DNA from: Achromobacter sp. ASV32 | GTDB taxonomy: Bacteria > Pseudomonadota > Gammaproteobacteria > Burkholderiales > Burkholderiaceae_B | NCBI RefSeq assembly: GCF_016428805.1 | Contig: NZ_JAELTJ010000013.1 | Coordinates: 1 to 64,000 of the forward strand | Reading direction: 5' to 3' | Length of the DNA stretch: 64,000 nucleotides | Shown: piece after piece, positions 15,383 to 23,654 of the stretch | Position numbering within the stretch: the stretch's first letter is position 1 | How the letters are laid out: each line of letters starts with the position of its first letter | Program-made: the position numbers and the translations under genes | Notes under the pieces: model-generated | Databases searched by the model: none | Seen by the model: only the letters and a program-made list of their open reading frames with translations | What the model was told of the DNA's origin: nothing

Positions 15383-16189
15383 TCAGCGCCGCAGCGTGCC
15401 GCGCCAGCGCGCGGGCGTCATGCCGAAGGCCTGGGCATGACGGCGCGTCATGTGGCTCTGGTCGGTGAAACCGGCATCCGCGGCGGCGTCCGCCAGCGAC
15501 CGCCCGGCGGCGATGAGGCGGCGCGCCAGGTCCAGGCGGCGCAGCAGGGCATAGCGGTAGGGGCTGGTGCCGTACAGGGCGCGGAAGTCGCGCGACAGGC
15601 TCCAGCGGTCGATGCCGGCGGCCCGCTCCAGGTCGTCCAGCGTGACGGCCTGGCCCTGCGTGTCATGGATGTACTGGCGGGCGCGTTCGCCCGCCGCGTA
15701 ATCGGGGCGCCGCCGTTCCGGGCGCTGGCCGGCGACGGCGCACAGCGCCTGCGCCAGGTCGTACAGCGCGTCCTGCTCGGCCAGCATCGGCAGGGGCGCG
15801 TCGCCTTGCAGCAATGCCGCGCTGGCAGCGCGCAGGCGCGGGTCGTCCGAGATGCCGTCGCGGATGAACGGCAGGGGCCGGCCCCCCAGGATCTCCTGGA
15901 TCAGCGCCGGCTGCACATAGATCATGCGGTAATGGAAACCTGCCTCGGTGCCGGCCTGGCCGTCGTGCGCTTCGTCCGGGTGCAGCACCAGGGTGCCGCC
16001 TGGCAGGCTGTGCCGCAGGCCGCGGCGGTACTGGAAGCTCTGCACGCCCGCCAGGGTGCAGCCGATGGCGTAGGTGTCGTGACGGTGCAGGTCGTAGCCG
16101 CGGCCCCCGAAATAGGCTTCGATGCGCTCGACCCTGTCGGCAGGGGCGTGGCGCACGATCCAGTCTTGCGAGGCGGCGCGGCCGGTCAT
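15383..16189 (-). CDS. AraC-family transcriptional regulator (cupin sensor domain)
   Basis: A 268-residue activator-type regulator. An N-terminal AraC-ligand cupin domain (about residues 15-120: HRHDTYAIGCTLAGVQSFQYRRG...LHPDEAHDGQ) is followed by two helix-turn-helix units (about 170-265), with ARQYIHDTQGQAVTLDDLERAAGIDRWSLSRDFRALYGTSPYRY and AAADAGFTDQSHMTRRHAQAFGMTPARW. It is 9 bp downstream of the glyoxalase-fold gene on the same strand, so it probably regulates that gene and itself. The inducer is unknown. Confidence 0.92.
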   Translation of the reverse strand: MTGRAASQDWIVRHAPADRVERIEAYFGGRGYDLHRHDTYAIGCTLAGVQSFQYRRGLRHSLPGGTLVLHPDEAHDGQAGTEAGFHYRMIYVQPALIQEILGGRPLPFIRDGISDDPRLRAASAALLQGDAPLPMLAEQDALYDLAQALCAVAGQRPERRRPDYAAGERARQYIHDTQGQAVTLDDLERAAGIDRWSLSRDFRALYGTSPYRYALLRRLDLARRLIAAGRSLADAAADAGFTDQSHMTRRHAQAFGMTPARWRGTLRR

Positions 16190-16198
16190 GGCGAAGGC

Positions 16199-16582
16199 TT
16201 ACTTCAGCTGCACCAGCACGAACTCGTTGCCGTACAGGTCGATGAAGTGCGCGTAGACGGCGATGTTGTCGTGCACCGGCTCGCGGGTGAAGCGCACGCC
16301 GCGTGCCGCGAAATGGGCGTGATCGCGCACCACGTCGTCGGTGTAGAACACGCCCACCGGCTGGCCGCCGGTCTGGTCGCCGACCCGGTCGCGCTGTGCC
16401 TGGGTCTGGGCTTGCAGCAGCCACACGCCCACCTGCGGTTGCTCGGGCAGCCGCAGGTGCACGAAGCGTTGCTGGCCCACGGCCATGTCGACGAAGACCT
16501 CCATGCCCAGTTTGTCCTGGTAGAAGGAAATGGCGGTGTCGTAATCGTTGACGAGCAGGACGAGACGGCCCAGCGAATGCAT
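16199..16582 (-). CDS. VOC-family (glyoxalase/bleomycin resistance fold) protein
   Basis: A 127-residue single-repeat VOC protein with paired beta-alpha-beta-beta-beta units: MHSLGRLVLLVNDYDTAISFYQDKLGMEV at the start and FIDLYGNEFVLVQLK at the end. The latter carries the conserved DxxGNxxxL motif and a metal-ligand Glu. Members are dioxygenases, isomerases or resistance proteins, and the substrate cannot be assigned. It is co-transcribed with the AraC regulator just downstream. Confidence 0.87.
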   Translation of the reverse strand: MHSLGRLVLLVNDYDTAISFYQDKLGMEVFVDMAVGQQRFVHLRLPEQPQVGVWLLQAQTQAQRDRVGDQTGGQPVGVFYTDDVVRDHAHFAARGVRFTREPVHDNIAVYAHFIDLYGNEFVLVQLK

Positions 16583-16678
16583 GTCAGGACTCTTTTTTGT
16601 AGTAGCGTGTGCGCCTATGCTAACCGCTATAGGCCGGGGGCAGTTGTCAGGCGCCGCGGCGCAATGGCCGGGCGGGTA

Positions 16679-17671
16679 TCAGTCGGTTTCGCGCAACAGG
16701 CGGAATCCGACCAATGGGTAACGGGTTTCCGGCGTATTCCAGTTGCGATAGGCCGACCGCACGTACAGCGCCCAGGTGTGCCAGGAGCCGCCGCGGCGCA
16801 CTCGCACATTGCCGCTGGCCGGACCCTGTGGATCGTCCTGGGGCGAGTGGGCGTAATAGTCTTCGCCGTACCAATCGGCTACCCACTCCCAGGCGTTGCC
16901 ATGCATGTCGTACAGGCCGAAGGCGTTGGGGGCATAGCGGGCGACCGGCGCGGTGAACGTGTGGCCATCGCTGCGCGGCGCGGCAAAGGCCTGCCACTTG
17001 GGCCATAGGGGCGCGGCGTCCGCATCGAAGGTATTGGCCACGGCGGGCAGGGCGGCAGGATCGTCGCCGTTCTGGTAGCGGGTGTGGCCGCCGGCCCGGG
17101 CGGCGTATTCCCATTCGGCTTCGGTGGGCAGGCGGTAGACGCGTCCTTCTTTCTGGCTAAGCCAGTGCGCCAGGGCAGTGGCGTCGTTCCAGCTGACGTT
17201 GACCACGGGATGATCATCCGTTTGGGCAAAGCCGGGGTTGCGCCACGAGTAGCGTTTGTCGCGGCCTTCGAAGGCGTCGCCGCGCTCGGTCTTGTCGGGA
17301 TCGTAAGCCGCGTTGTAACCGTAGCCGCCGGTGCCGTCGGCCTCGGATTCCGGCACATAGCCGGACGCTTCGATAAAGCGCCGGAACTGGCCCACCGTGA
17401 TTTCGGTGCGCGCCAGGAAGAACGGACGCGTGATGCGCACGGTGTGGACCGGGGCTTCGTCGAACAGCTGCGTGAAACGTTCTTTCGGATACTGCGGATA
17501 GTCGCGTGCCAGGGCTTCCGGCGTTTCGTCGCTACCCATCTGGAAGGTGCCCGCCGGCACCTGCACGAAGGTCATGCCCAGCGAGTTTTCGAGCAAGGCG
17601 GGGGGCTCGGCGGACCAGACGGGCGCGGCGATCAGCGCGCAGAGTAATGCCGGGGCGATGGACAGGCGCAT
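16679..17671 (-). CDS. Secreted SUMF1/FGE-fold protein without catalytic cysteines
   Basis: A 330-residue exported protein (signal peptide MRLSIAPALLCALIAAPVWSA). It has the formylglycine-generating-enzyme fold: NSLGMTFVQVPAGTFQMGS, ARTEITVGQFRRFIEASGYV, HPVVNVSWNDATALAHWLS, YRLPTEAEWEYAARAG, NAFGLYDMHGNAWEWVADWYG and RRGGSWHTWALYVRSAYR. In true FGE the segment after RGGS carries the two catalytic cysteines. Here it reads WHTWALYVRSAYR and has none, and no other cysteine follows the signal peptide, so sulfatase-type formylglycine formation is unlikely. It could be a periplasmic binding or structural member. No sulfatase gene is nearby. Confidence 0.88.
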   Translation of the reverse strand: MRLSIAPALLCALIAAPVWSAEPPALLENSLGMTFVQVPAGTFQMGSDETPEALARDYPQYPKERFTQLFDEAPVHTVRITRPFFLARTEITVGQFRRFIEASGYVPESEADGTGGYGYNAAYDPDKTERGDAFEGRDKRYSWRNPGFAQTDDHPVVNVSWNDATALAHWLSQKEGRVYRLPTEAEWEYAARAGGHTRYQNGDDPAALPAVANTFDADAAPLWPKWQAFAAPRSDGHTFTAPVARYAPNAFGLYDMHGNAWEWVADWYGEDYYAHSPQDDPQGPASGNVRVRRGGSWHTWALYVRSAYRNWNTPETRYPLVGFRLLRETD

Positions 17672-17796
17672 GAGGGGCCAGGTGGGCAGGGAAAGGGCAG
17701 ATAGTAGGCCCGCCGCCTTGGCGCCGCCAGCCCTGGCGAACCCTCACTCGGTGACTACGCGGGATGTCGCGGCGGCCGAGGCCGGAGGATGGAGGA

Positions 17797-18663
17797 TCAT
17801 CCGGACGCCTCGGCCGGGGCCTCCAGCCACGCACGCGGCGACGCGCCCAGCTTGCGGCTGAAGGCCCGTGACAGGGCGGAGGCATTGGCATAACCCAGTT
17901 CGGCGGCAATGGCCTTGACCGGGCGGCCTTGGCGCAGCCGGGCCTGGGCCAGCGCCAGGCGCCAGTCCGCCAGATAGTCGGCGGGGGGCTGACCCACCGC
18001 GGCCTTGAAGGCGGCGGCAAAAGCGCTGCGCGACATGCCAGCCTGGCTGGCCAGTTCCGCCAGGCTCCAGGGCGAACCGGGCGCCTGGTGCATGGCGACC
18101 AGGGCGCGCGCCAGCCGCGGGTCGGCCAGGCCCGTCATCAGGCCCGCCTGGATGCCGGCTTCTGCCGGATGGTCGATCAGCCAGCGCAGCAACTGGATCA
18201 ACACGACTTCAAACAGCTTGTCGGCCAGCAGCCGCTGGCCACAGCGCACGGATTCGGTTTCCGCGAACAGCAGCGCCAGCGCCTGCTCCAGGCCATCGAC
18301 GCGGGCCAGCGGCAGGGCGATCAGCGAGGGCAGGGCGCGCACCAGCGGATTGCGCGCGCCGCCGTCGAAATCCAGCGTCGCGCAGGTGAAGTCGGCGCCG
18401 TCTTGCGGCGGGTTGTGGAAATCGTGCCGGACCGGCCGGGGGTAGAACAGCAAGGTAGGTTCGGCCAGCGCCAGCCGCCGCGGCAGACCGCTGCCCGGCG
18501 GGTGCCGCACTTCCATCTGGCCGCGCCGCAGTACGTGCAGAAAGCCGCGGCCCGTCTCGGGCGAAAAGCGGGTCAGTCCGCACATCGGGCCGCTGTAGAA
18601 CAGCCGGGCGCGGGCGCGGAAATGTTCCAGCAGGGCGGACAGACGATCGACGGGCGCGGGCAT
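17797..18663 (-). CDS. AraC-family regulator (cupin_6 type)
   Basis: A 288-residue regulator starting MPAPVDRLSALLEHFRARARLFYSG, typical of AraC proteins with a cupin_6 sensor domain (about residues 5-190). Two C-terminal helix-turn-helix motifs follow: WSLAELASQAGMSRSAFAAAFKAAVGQPPADYL and IAAELGYANASALSRAFSRKLGASPRAWLE. It is transcribed divergently from the carboxymuconolactone-decarboxylase-fold gene at 18789, the usual arrangement for this family, so it probably activates that gene. An in-frame upstream start at 18777 would run into the divergent promoter and was not used. Confidence 0.92.
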   Translation of the reverse strand: MPAPVDRLSALLEHFRARARLFYSGPMCGLTRFSPETGRGFLHVLRRGQMEVRHPPGSGLPRRLALAEPTLLFYPRPVRHDFHNPPQDGADFTCATLDFDGGARNPLVRALPSLIALPLARVDGLEQALALLFAETESVRCGQRLLADKLFEVVLIQLLRWLIDHPAEAGIQAGLMTGLADPRLARALVAMHQAPGSPWSLAELASQAGMSRSAFAAAFKAAVGQPPADYLADWRLALAQARLRQGRPVKAIAAELGYANASALSRAFSRKLGASPRAWLEAPAEASG

Positions 18664-18788
18664 GGTCAGTTTGGACGGATAGGTATGTTTGGTGGACGTA
18701 AGGTATCCAATGCTACTTCGGATCGCGCAATACTGGTTTCCCGGCAGCAGCCATTCCGGCCAAGCCTCGCAACGCAAAGGAAACCCTC

Positions 18789-19331
18789 ATGTCCCGCATT
18801 CCCCTTGTCGATCCCTCGTCCGCCCCGGCCGCCAGCCAGGATTTGCTGCGCCAGATCCACGGCGCGTTCGGCGCCACCCCCAACATGTTCCGCGCGGTGG
18901 CCAATTCGCCCGCGGCCCTGCGCAGCATGTGGTCCGCCTTTGGCGCCCTGGGCGGTGGCACGCTGCCGGCGCAACTGGGTGAAAAGGTCGCCGTGGCGAT
19001 CGCCGACAGCAACCGCTGCGAATACTGCCTGGCCGCGCATACCGTGCTGGGCCGGAAGGCCGGCGCCACCGCCGAGCAGATGAGCGCCGCGCAGGCCGGC
19101 CGCGCCGACGATCCGCAGACCGCGGCGGCGTTGGACTTCGCGTTGAAAGTGGTGCGCGGCCGCGGCCAGCTGCGCGATGCGGATATCGCCGCGCTGCGCC
19201 AGGCGGGTTTCGATGATGGGCAGATCGTGGAACTGCTGGCGCACGTGGCGCTGAACCTGTTCACCAACTACGTCAACGTGGCGTTCGATGTGCCGGTGGA
19301 CTTTCCGAAGGTGGCGCTGCGCGCGGCCTGA
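18789..19331 (+). CDS. Carboxymuconolactone decarboxylase / AhpD-fold peroxidase-like protein
   Basis: A 180-residue helical protein of the CMD/AhpD family. The redox motif is ADSNRCEYCLAAHTVLG (CxxC followed by His, about residues 78-88), as in alkylhydroperoxidase AhpD. It probably reduces peroxides or acts as a disulfide-dependent antioxidant in the cytoplasm. The second half (DPQTAAALDFALKVVRGRG...ELLAHVALNLFTNYVN) is the standard helical partner. A good ribosome site (AAAGGAAA) precedes the ATG. It is divergent from a cupin_6 AraC regulator. Confidence 0.9.
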   Translation: MSRIPLVDPSSAPAASQDLLRQIHGAFGATPNMFRAVANSPAALRSMWSAFGALGGGTLPAQLGEKVAVAIADSNRCEYCLAAHTVLGRKAGATAEQMSAAQAGRADDPQTAAALDFALKVVRGRGQLRDADIAALRQAGFDDGQIVELLAHVALNLFTNYVNVAFDVPVDFPKVALRAA

Positions 19332-19367
19332 CGCCGGCGGCAGGGGCGTGTGGTTCCGGCGTGTGCC

Positions 19368-20042
19368 TTACCCGGCCCGGCGGAGGGTGAGGTTGATCCG
19401 CCGGCTCCCCAGCAGCGGATGGGGCCGGTTCTTCAGCGGCAGCACGCCGTGGAATCGCAGCCGGTCCACGCCGCCCCACACGACCACGTCGCCGTGCAAC
19501 AGGGGCACGCGTTGCGTCTTGTCCGCGCGCTCGTGGCCGCCGAACAGAAACACCGCCGGCATGCCCAGCGACACCGACACAATCGGCGAGCGGTAATCGC
19601 GCTCGTCCTTGTCCTGGTGCAGCGACAGGCGCGCGCCCGGCTCGTAGCGATTGACCAGGCAGGCGTCCGGCGCAAAGCCGGGAAAGCCGGCCTCGGCGGC
19701 GGCGCGCCGCGCCAGGTCGTCGAACACGGCGGGCATGTCCGGCCAGGGCAACCCGGACAAGGGGTCGTTGCGGCTGTAGCGGTAGCCTTGCGCGTCCGTC
19801 GTCCAGCCATGGCGGCCGCAGTTGGTCAGCGCCACCGACATGGTGTAGCCACCCGGCGTGACCATATGCCGAAACGGCGCCTGCGCGGCGACTTCCCGCA
19901 CGCCGGCCAGCAAGGCCGCCGCGTCGGCCAGGGCGTACCCGCGCAGCACCACGGACTGCGCGCCCAATGACTCGCGGGCGGACTGCGCCGTGTCGTCATC
20001 GCCGAACAGGTCCAGGGTCGGTCCCGGGTCAGGTCGCGTCAT
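19368..20042 (-). CDS. alkB: AlkB, DNA/RNA oxidative dealkylase
   Basis: A 224-residue 2-oxoglutarate/Fe(II) dioxygenase that removes methyl groups from 1-methyladenine and 3-methylcytosine. Iron ligands are H142 and D144 (LHQDKDE) and H198 (RLRFHGV). The 2OG-binding arginines are in RRINLTLR near the C-terminus. The nucleotide-recognition segment includes GYRYSRNDPLSGLPWPDMP. Its start lies within the end of the upstream oxygenase gene (14-bp overlap), so the two form a repair operon. Confidence 0.94.
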   Translation of the reverse strand: MTRPDPGPTLDLFGDDDTAQSARESLGAQSVVLRGYALADAAALLAGVREVAAQAPFRHMVTPGGYTMSVALTNCGRHGWTTDAQGYRYSRNDPLSGLPWPDMPAVFDDLARRAAAEAGFPGFAPDACLVNRYEPGARLSLHQDKDERDYRSPIVSVSLGMPAVFLFGGHERADKTQRVPLLHGDVVVWGGVDRLRFHGVLPLKNRPHPLLGSRRINLTLRRAG

Positions 20043-20724
20043 GGAAGATCACTCCCAGCGTGTGGCGCCGGCCATCACGCAGCGCGCTGACGCCGTGGCG
20101 CATGGCGACCCGGCGCCAGCCGCGCGCGCCGGCCACCGGGCGCTGGTTGACGGTGAAGACCAGCGCGTCGCCTTGCCGCAGCGGCAGCACTTCGGCGCGT
20201 TGGCCGTGGCTGTCGGTTTCGGTCATGACGAACTCGCCGCCCGTGAAATCCTCACCGGGCCGCGACAGCAGCACGGCCACCTGCAGCGGAAAGACATGCT
20301 CGCCGTACAGGTCCTGGTGCAGGCAGTTGTAGTCGCCCGGGCCGTACTGCAGGATCAGCGGCGTGGGCCGGCGCTGGCCGGCCTGGTGGCAGCGCGCCAG
20401 GAACGCCGCGTGGTCAGCGGGGTACTGCACCGCGATGCCCATCTGCCGGTTCCAGCGATTGGCGATCGGCGCCAGCCGCGGATACAGCGCCGTGCGCAGG
20501 TTATGCAGCAGCCGCGGCAGCGGATAGGCGAAATACTTGTATTCGCCGCGGCCGAACCCGTGGCGGCTCATGACGATGTGGCTGCGGTAGCGGCCTTCGT
20601 CGTCGTAGGCGGCGGCCAGCGCCTGGCATTGCCCGGGCGTCAGCAGGCTGGCCGCCACGGCGTGGCCGCGCGCGTCCAGGTCGGCGGCGATGCGGGTCCA
20701 GTCCAGGGTGTCCAGCTTGCTCAT
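20029..20724 (-). CDS. 2OG-Fe(II) oxygenase (intact metal site) upstream of alkB
   Basis: A 231-residue prolyl-hydroxylase-like 2OG oxygenase. The Fe(II) ligands are complete: H136 and D138 (CLHQDLYGEH) and H210 (AMRHGVS), with an arginine after it (DGRRHTLGVIF) for 2-oxoglutarate. The shared block VLLSRPGEDFTGGEFVMTE marks it as the intact paralogue of the degenerate protein at 11073. It overlaps alkB by 14 bp, which suggests a part in alkylation damage repair or in modifying a repair or translation factor. The substrate is unknown. ATG at 20724 was preferred over an upstream in-frame start because the conserved region begins MSKLDTLDW. Confidence 0.88.
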   Translation of the reverse strand: MSKLDTLDWTRIAADLDARGHAVAASLLTPGQCQALAAAYDDEGRYRSHIVMSRHGFGRGEYKYFAYPLPRLLHNLRTALYPRLAPIANRWNRQMGIAVQYPADHAAFLARCHQAGQRRPTPLILQYGPGDYNCLHQDLYGEHVFPLQVAVLLSRPGEDFTGGEFVMTETDSHGQRAEVLPLRQGDALVFTVNQRPVAGARGWRRVAMRHGVSALRDGRRHTLGVIFHDAT

Positions 20725-20819
20725 GGCGCTACCGCACAAAAAGGGATGTCATCCAGTCTACGTCCGGCGGCCGGTCGCGAAACTCCGTAACTTGCGCAAG
20801 TTCCATCGCGGCGGGCCGC

Positions 20820-22361
20820 CTACAGCAGCGATTCGATCGGCAACAACGACACGAACCAGACCGAAAAGCGCTTCCAGGCCGTGGTGCCCGGCTCGGTGTC
20901 GTGGCGGATGGTCTTGCCGTCGCGTTGCTCCAGCCAGTACAGCGCGCCATTGTCGTCCAGGCAGACGCGATAGGCGGTGCGCGGGATATCGTTGTCGAAG
21001 GCGTCGGCGATGTGACGTGCCAGCGTCGGGCTGTCGATGACGAAGCCCAGCTCGGTATTGAGCCGCGCCGAACGCGGATCGAAATTGAACGACCCGACAA
21101 ACACGCTGCGTCCGTCCACCGCGAAGGTCTTGGCGTGCAGGCTGGAGCCCGAGCTGCCGAAGGGTCCCAGGCTCTTGTTGCGCTCGGCGCCGGCCTGACG
21201 CTTCATTTCGAACAGTTCGACGCCGCCGGCCAGCAGGTCGCGCCGCCGCGAGGCGTAGCCGGAATGCACCACGGCCACGTCGGTGGCTTCCAGCGCATTG
21301 GTCAGCACGCGCACCTTGACGCCGCTTTGCGCCAGCTTGACGAACGCCTCGGTGCCGCTGGCCGTAGGCACGAAGTAGGGCGAGACCAGTTCCAGGTCCG
21401 CCGTGGGCGCGCCGACGATGTCGTGCAGCTGATGCGGCAGCATGGCCTCGGGCGGCGCCGTGCCCAGGGTCTTGCGCGGGTCGTCGCTGACCATGCGGGT
21501 GCTGGCCCATTCCAGCGCCAGTTCGCCGCGCAGCAGTTGCTGGATGAAGGGCAACTGGCGCATGGCCTCGGCGTAGGCGGCGGCCTCGGGCGATTGCTCG
21601 ACGGTGCGGGCCGACTGCGCCAGCGCGGCCAGTTCGCTGGCGGCGGCGGGTTTCAACAACCGGTCCACCGGATAGGCCGACTCGCTGGCCCAGTAACGGT
21701 CGAAGTCGGTCGACACGTCATTGACGGCGGCGCCGATGGCCAGCACGTCCAGGTCGGTGAACAGCACGCCATTGGCGGCGCCGAAGTATTCATCGCCGAT
21801 GTTGCGGCCGCCGACGATGGTGGCCTGGTTGTCGGCGGTGAAGGACTTGTTGTGCATGCGCCGGTTCAGGCGGCGAAAGTCGGTCAGGTAGCCGATGAAC
21901 TTGGGCCAGCGCACCACGAACGGGTTGTACAGCCGCACCTCGATGTTGGGATGCGCGTCCAGCGCCGCCAGCACCTTGTCCAGCCCGGCGGTGCCGTTGT
22001 CGTCCAGCAGCAGCCGTACCCGCACGCCGCGGTCGGCGGCTTCGTGCAGGGCTTCGAGCAGCATGGTGCCGGTCATGTCGTCGTGCCAGATGTAGTACTG
22101 CACATCCAGGCTGCGCTGGGCAGCGCGCGCCAGCATCATGCGCGCGGCAAAGGCGTCGTAGGCATCGGCCAGCGGATGGATGCCCGATTTTCCGGGGTGC
22201 TGCGCGGCCAGCGGCTCGATGGCGCGGCCCAGCGGCGTGTCGCGCGCGGCATCCGGTGTCAGCGCCTGCGAGGCGTTGCGATGGTCCAGGGGCGGCAGGC
22301 TGCAGCCCGTCAGGATGCCCAGGCAGAGGACGGTCAGGGAGACGAATCGGGCTGTGTGCAT
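20820..22361 (-). CDS. Phospholipase D family lipoprotein (cardiolipin-synthase-like)
   Basis: A 513-residue predicted lipoprotein (signal peptide with lipobox ILTGC, Cys20). Two HKD catalytic motifs are clear: HNKSFTADNQATIVGGRN and HAKTFAVDGRSVFVGSFN. The N-terminal half includes SLDVQYYIWHDDMTGTMLLEAL and GVRVRLLLDDNGTAG, characteristic of the ClsC/YmdC group and related phospholipase D-like proteins. It may make or remodel cardiolipin at the membrane. It is transcribed alone, divergent from the XRE-cupin regulator. Confidence 0.92.
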   Translation of the reverse strand: MHTARFVSLTVLCLGILTGCSLPPLDHRNASQALTPDAARDTPLGRAIEPLAAQHPGKSGIHPLADAYDAFAARMMLARAAQRSLDVQYYIWHDDMTGTMLLEALHEAADRGVRVRLLLDDNGTAGLDKVLAALDAHPNIEVRLYNPFVVRWPKFIGYLTDFRRLNRRMHNKSFTADNQATIVGGRNIGDEYFGAANGVLFTDLDVLAIGAAVNDVSTDFDRYWASESAYPVDRLLKPAAASELAALAQSARTVEQSPEAAAYAEAMRQLPFIQQLLRGELALEWASTRMVSDDPRKTLGTAPPEAMLPHQLHDIVGAPTADLELVSPYFVPTASGTEAFVKLAQSGVKVRVLTNALEATDVAVVHSGYASRRRDLLAGGVELFEMKRQAGAERNKSLGPFGSSGSSLHAKTFAVDGRSVFVGSFNFDPRSARLNTELGFVIDSPTLARHIADAFDNDIPRTAYRVCLDDNGALYWLEQRDGKTIRHDTEPGTTAWKRFSVWFVSLLPIESLL

Positions 22362-22431
22362 ACGCCGTATTGTGCCGAATTGCCGACCTTCCTGGCGGAG
22401 CAGGGAACACGGGGGCTTGACGTATTTCCGT

Positions 22432-22452
22432 ATTTGGGAGAAATTCCCATAT
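22432..22452. promoter_or_regulatory. Inverted-repeat operator at the XRE-cupin start
   Basis: ATTTGGGA-GAAAT-TCCCATAT is an inverted repeat with 7 of 8 arm positions complementary, ending directly at the ATG (22453). It also contains the only plausible ribosome site (GGGAG). Binding here would block both transcription and translation initiation, which suits autoregulation by the XRE protein. A direct repeat (CGTATTT, CCGTATTT) precedes it. Confidence 0.6.
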
Positions 22453-23040
22453 ATGGAAAATCTATCAATCCCCGCCACGCATTCCCCCGACGCCGGCCTG
22501 GACCAGCGCCTGGCCGGCCGCTTGAAGGCGCTGCGCCTGTCCCGCGCCTGGTCGCTGGACGAACTGGCCGGCCGCGCCGGCCTCAGCCGCGCCACGCTGT
22601 CGCGGCTGGAGAACGCCGAAGTCAGCCCCACCGCCAATGCGCTGGGCAAGCTGTGCGGCGCCTATGGCCTGACGATGTCGCGCCTGATGCGGATGGTCGA
22701 AGACGATTTCACGCCGCTGCTGCCCGCCGCCGCGCAGGCGCTGTGGGTCGACGACAGTACCGGTTTCAAGCGCCGTTCCGTGTCGCCGCCGTCGCAGAAG
22801 CTGGCCGGCGAAGTGTTGGCCTGCGAACTGGCCGCGGACTCGCACATCCGCTATGACCAGTCGCCGCGCGCCGGGCTGGAGCATCACCTGGTGATGCTGG
22901 AAGGCGAGCTGTCCATCACCGTCGATGGCCAGTCCTACGCCCTGGCGCCTGGCGACTGCCTGCGTTATCAGCTTTCCGGCGCCAGCGCCTTCGATACCCC
23001 GCCGCATTGCGGCGCCCGCTACCTGTTGTTCATTGTCTGA
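22453..23040 (+). CDS. XRE-family regulator with C-terminal cupin domain
   Basis: A 195-residue regulator. The helix-turn-helix at about residues 18-72 contains RLKALRLSRAWSLDELAGRAGLSRATLSRLENAEVSPTANALGKL, and the cupin at about 110-190 contains SPRAGLEHHLVMLEGELSITVDGQSYALAPGDCLRY. This architecture is shared with PuuR-type and other metabolite-responsive repressors. It is followed after 9 bp by a GNAT acetyltransferase, which it probably controls together with itself through the inverted repeat that ends at its start codon. ATG 22453 was chosen for homology and the adjoining operator. Confidence 0.92.
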   Translation: MENLSIPATHSPDAGLDQRLAGRLKALRLSRAWSLDELAGRAGLSRATLSRLENAEVSPTANALGKLCGAYGLTMSRLMRMVEDDFTPLLPAAAQALWVDDSTGFKRRSVSPPSQKLAGEVLACELAADSHIRYDQSPRAGLEHHLVMLEGELSITVDGQSYALAPGDCLRYQLSGASAFDTPPHCGARYLLFIV

Positions 23041-23049
23041 GAGTCCCAC

Positions 23050-23586
23050 ATGTCCGTTGCCACGCTTGAATACACCCGACCTTCCGCCGCCCAGGCGCGC
23101 GACCTCCTGCCCGGCCTGGCCGCGCTGCTGCACGCCTGCGTGCAGGACGGCGCCAGCGTCAGTTTCGTATTGCCCTATTCGCTGGACGACGCGCAGTCGT
23201 TCTGGCGCGACAAGGTACTGCCGTCGCTGACGGCCGGCAAGGCGTCGTTGCTGGTGGCCCTGCAGGACGGCCGCGTGGCCGGCTCGGTGCAGCTCGATTG
23301 CGACACGCCGCCCAACCAGCCGCATCGCGCCGAGATCCGCAAGCTGCTGGTGCATCCGGACTTCCGGCGGCGTGGCATCGCGCGGCGCCTGATGCAGGAC
23401 GCGGAAAGGCTGGCCGTGCAATGCGGCCGCAGCCTGATCACGCTGGACACCCGCACGGGCGACAGCGCCGAGCCCCTGTACGGCTCGCTGGGCTATGTGA
23501 CGGTGGGGGTGATACCGGGATTCAGCCGCGATGCGCGCAATCCGTCCAAGGTGGACGGCACGACCATCATGTACAAGAAAGTGTAG
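23050..23586 (+). CDS. GNAT-family N-acetyltransferase
   Basis: A 178-residue acetyl-CoA-dependent transferase. The acetyl-CoA-binding motif A is visible in AEIRKLLVHPDFRRRGIARRLMQDAERLA (R/Q-x-x-G-x-G/A form), followed by LITLDTRTGDSAEPLYGSLGYVTVGVIPGFSRD. It probably acetylates a small amine or an antibiotic-like substrate. It is co-transcribed with the XRE-cupin regulator 9 bp upstream, a common pairing in which the regulator senses the substrate. Confidence 0.92.
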   Translation: MSVATLEYTRPSAAQARDLLPGLAALLHACVQDGASVSFVLPYSLDDAQSFWRDKVLPSLTAGKASLLVALQDGRVAGSVQLDCDTPPNQPHRAEIRKLLVHPDFRRRGIARRLMQDAERLAVQCGRSLITLDTRTGDSAEPLYGSLGYVTVGVIPGFSRDARNPSKVDGTTIMYKKV

Positions 23587-23654
23587 CGGGGGCTTGCGCG
23601 CGGCGGCGGGCCCCGGCGCGCTGGGCGGCTTGCCGCCGCCCGGCGCCGCGGGCG

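Noticed and set aside
20901-22856. 651-codon plus-strand frame spanning the phospholipase D gene
   Set aside because: Antisense to a gene with two clear HKD motifs and out of frame with the XRE gene it also overlaps.
23587-23654. GC-rich hairpin (GGGCGGC...GCCGCCC) after the GNAT gene as a terminator
   Set aside because: No U-tract, and such pairing is common by chance at this GC content.
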